6,856 nt of DNA from SIG480 sp045636165 (GTDB taxonomy: Bacteria > Bacillota > Clostridia > Oscillospirales > JAAYXM01), in assembly GCA_045636165.1 (NCBI GenBank), contig JAZTWZ010000129.1, positions 1-6,856 on the forward strand, written 5' to 3'. Shown here piece by piece: positions 6,041 to 6,856 of the stretch (positions are counted from its first letter, which is position 1; every line of letters starts with the position of its first letter). The translations under genes were made by a program, and so were the position numbers. The notes beneath the pieces are model-generated. The model did not search any database, had not been told where the DNA came from, and worked only from the letters and a program-made list of their open reading frames with translations.

Positions 6041-6787
6041 ATGAACGACAGACAAAAATTGATAAACGATTTTATCCAGGGAAGAAGCGAAGTTTCGCTT
6101 TCAGCTCTTAAAGAGCTTGTTCCTGATGTTTCCGAAATGACTATCCGTCGCGACCTCGAAGCGCTTGAGTCGGCAGGCAGAATCGTCCGTATCCACGGTG
6201 GCGCGAGGTCAGTTAAAGCGATAAATATGCTCGTTGAAGATGTCTTCTCAAAACGCTCTGCAACGAATGTCAGTATGAAGCGTGAGATTGCCGAGAAAGC
6301 CCTTCAGTATATCGGTGAAAACCGTTCGGTTTATATTGATGCAGGAAGTACGATGATGGCGCTTGCCGAGCGTATCCCTGATAAGCATCTTCTTATTTCA
6401 ACCCCGGGCATAAATATTGCGGCCGAGCTTTTAAAGCAAAAGGAATGCAGAGTTAACCTCATCGGCGGCGAAGTCAATAAGGATAGTATCGCGACTTATG
6501 GCCCTTCTGCGCGAGTAGATATTGAAAAACTCAATATCGATGTCGCATTTGTTGCGGCAACGGCTTTTTCTCAAAAGTGCGGCTTCTCGTGCGGTAATGT
6601 TCACGACTACGAACTCAAGAAACTTGTTCTTGAGCGCGCTACACAACGGATATTACTCATGGATAGTTCAAAGGTTGGTAATGTTATGCCCTATACCTTT
6701 GCGAATCCGGGTGATATAGATATTCTTATTTCAGACAGCGGTTTGTCTGAAGAAGTCCGTGCCTTCTTTGAAGAGCTGGGAACATAA
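6041..6787 (+). CDS. DeoR-family transcriptional repressor of a carbohydrate locus
   Basis: A 248-residue protein of typical DeoR-family length. The N-terminal DeoR helix-turn-helix covers about residues 1-57, with SALKELVPDVSEMTIRRDLE (21-40), the near-invariant TIRRDL signature, and GRIVRIHGGA (46-55). The C-terminal effector domain is related to sugar-phosphate isomerases: VYIDAGSTMMALAE (97-110), VNLIGGEV (138-145), VAFVAATAF (168-176), ELKKLVLERA (191-200) and LLMDSSKVGN (205-214), with D208 and K211 in the usual DSSK sugar-phosphate motif. Family members release DNA when a phosphorylated sugar or polyol binds. Start: ATG 6041 gives the normal family N-terminus, though GGAG (6035-6038) is only 2 nt away, so initiation may be weak. 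A TTG at 6005 would add 12 residues and is unlikely. It is followed after 30 bp by a dehydrogenase gene, its probable target along with itself. Confidence 0.94.
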   Translation: MNDRQKLINDFIQGRSEVSLSALKELVPDVSEMTIRRDLEALESAGRIVRIHGGARSVKAINMLVEDVFSKRSATNVSMKREIAEKALQYIGENRSVYIDAGSTMMALAERIPDKHLLISTPGINIAAELLKQKECRVNLIGGEVNKDSIATYGPSARVDIEKLNIDVAFVAATAFSQKCGFSCGNVHDYELKKLVLERATQRILLMDSSKVGNVMPYTFANPGDIDILISDSGLSEEVRAFFEELGT

Positions 6788-6817
6788 GTGTTGTAAAATT
6801 TTGAAAGGAGATTACAT

Positions 6818-6856
6818 ATGAAAACAAAAGCATTATGACTCTATGGCGAAAACGAC
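6818..6856 (+). pseudogene. Start of a zinc-dependent alcohol/sugar dehydrogenase gene with an in-frame TGA at codon 7 (cut by window edge)
   Basis: A strong ribosome site AAAGGAG (6804-6810) lies 7 nt before ATG 6818. The frame reads MKTKAL, then TGA (6836-6838), then LYGEND to the window end. With Arg at the stop it would read MKTKALRLYGEND, which from memory is the usual start of medium-chain, zinc-dependent dehydrogenases acting on sugars or sugar phosphates (sorbitol dehydrogenase/L-sorbose-1-phosphate reductase type) in Firmicutes. CGA to TGA is a single C-to-T change. The gene lies 30 bp after the DeoR repressor, as expected for a regulated carbohydrate enzyme. The rest lies outside the window, so whether it is a true pseudogene, a base-calling error, or read through cannot be told; only 13 codons support the family call. 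Confidence 0.55.

Noticed and set aside
6730..6751. Inverted repeat TTCAGACA/TGTCTGAA resembling the FadR-type operator
   Set aside because: It is inside the DeoR coding region, lacks the TGTCNGACA core in either arm, and is not near a promoter; probably chance or codon-driven.
6836..6838. Alternative genetic code with TGA as a sense codon
   Set aside because: TGA ends the EamA gene at a family-typical position just inside the next gene, tryptophans are TGG, and no other in-frame TGA interrupts the seven genes.
1..6856. A new defence, mobile or biosynthetic system
   Set aside because: All genes belong to known housekeeping, transport or regulatory families, and there is no integrase, transposase, nuclease cluster, repeat array or terminal repeat.

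Overview
The window reads as chromosomal DNA of a low-to-moderate GC Gram-positive bacterium, most likely an anaerobic Clostridia-type Firmicute. The reasons are near-consensus Shine-Dalgarno sites (AAGGAGG type) before most genes, AT-rich sigma-A-like promoters, compact gene packing, and the family mix (FadR-type GntR, DeoR, a RarA with a DEIQ Walker B). This placement is an inference; there is no rRNA or other marker gene. All seven complete or near-complete genes end at TAA, TAG or TGA and read normally in the standard bacterial code.

Layout, left to right. (1) 1-1376: the end of a + strand membrane-protein operon, with an EamA/DMT-type exporter cut by the left edge, overlapped by 23 bp by a PAP2-type lipid phosphatase. 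(2) 1380-3955: a consensus-like promoter, then glyA (serine hydroxymethyltransferase) and, 15 bp later, rarA/mgsA (AAA+ replication-fork ATPase), closed by a strong hairpin that can serve both strands. (3) 4010-5842: a divergent pair, an ornithine cyclodeaminase/mu-crystallin family oxidoreductase on the - strand and a FadR-subfamily GntR regulator on the + strand. Their 153-bp intergenic region carries a perfect 13-bp inverted repeat built from two FadR-type palindromes; a third TGTCNGACA copy sits on the oxidoreductase start codon. (4) 5855-6856: a hairpin, a promoter flanked by two near-identical 15-bp elements, a DeoR-family sugar-phosphate-responsive repressor, and the first 13 codons of the next gene. 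That gene looks like a zinc-dependent sugar(-phosphate)/alcohol dehydrogenase but has an in-frame TGA at codon 7.

The genes do not form one system. The left half is housekeeping (one-carbon metabolism, fork rescue, envelope lipid phosphatase). The right half holds two separate regulator-plus-enzyme modules: GntR/FadR controlling an NAD(P)-dependent amino or imino acid enzyme, and DeoR preceding a carbohydrate dehydrogenase. I see no phage, transposon, CRISPR, tRNA or rRNA. The points most worth a second look are the triple operator in the divergent region, the TGA in the last gene, and the repeated element around the DeoR promoter.
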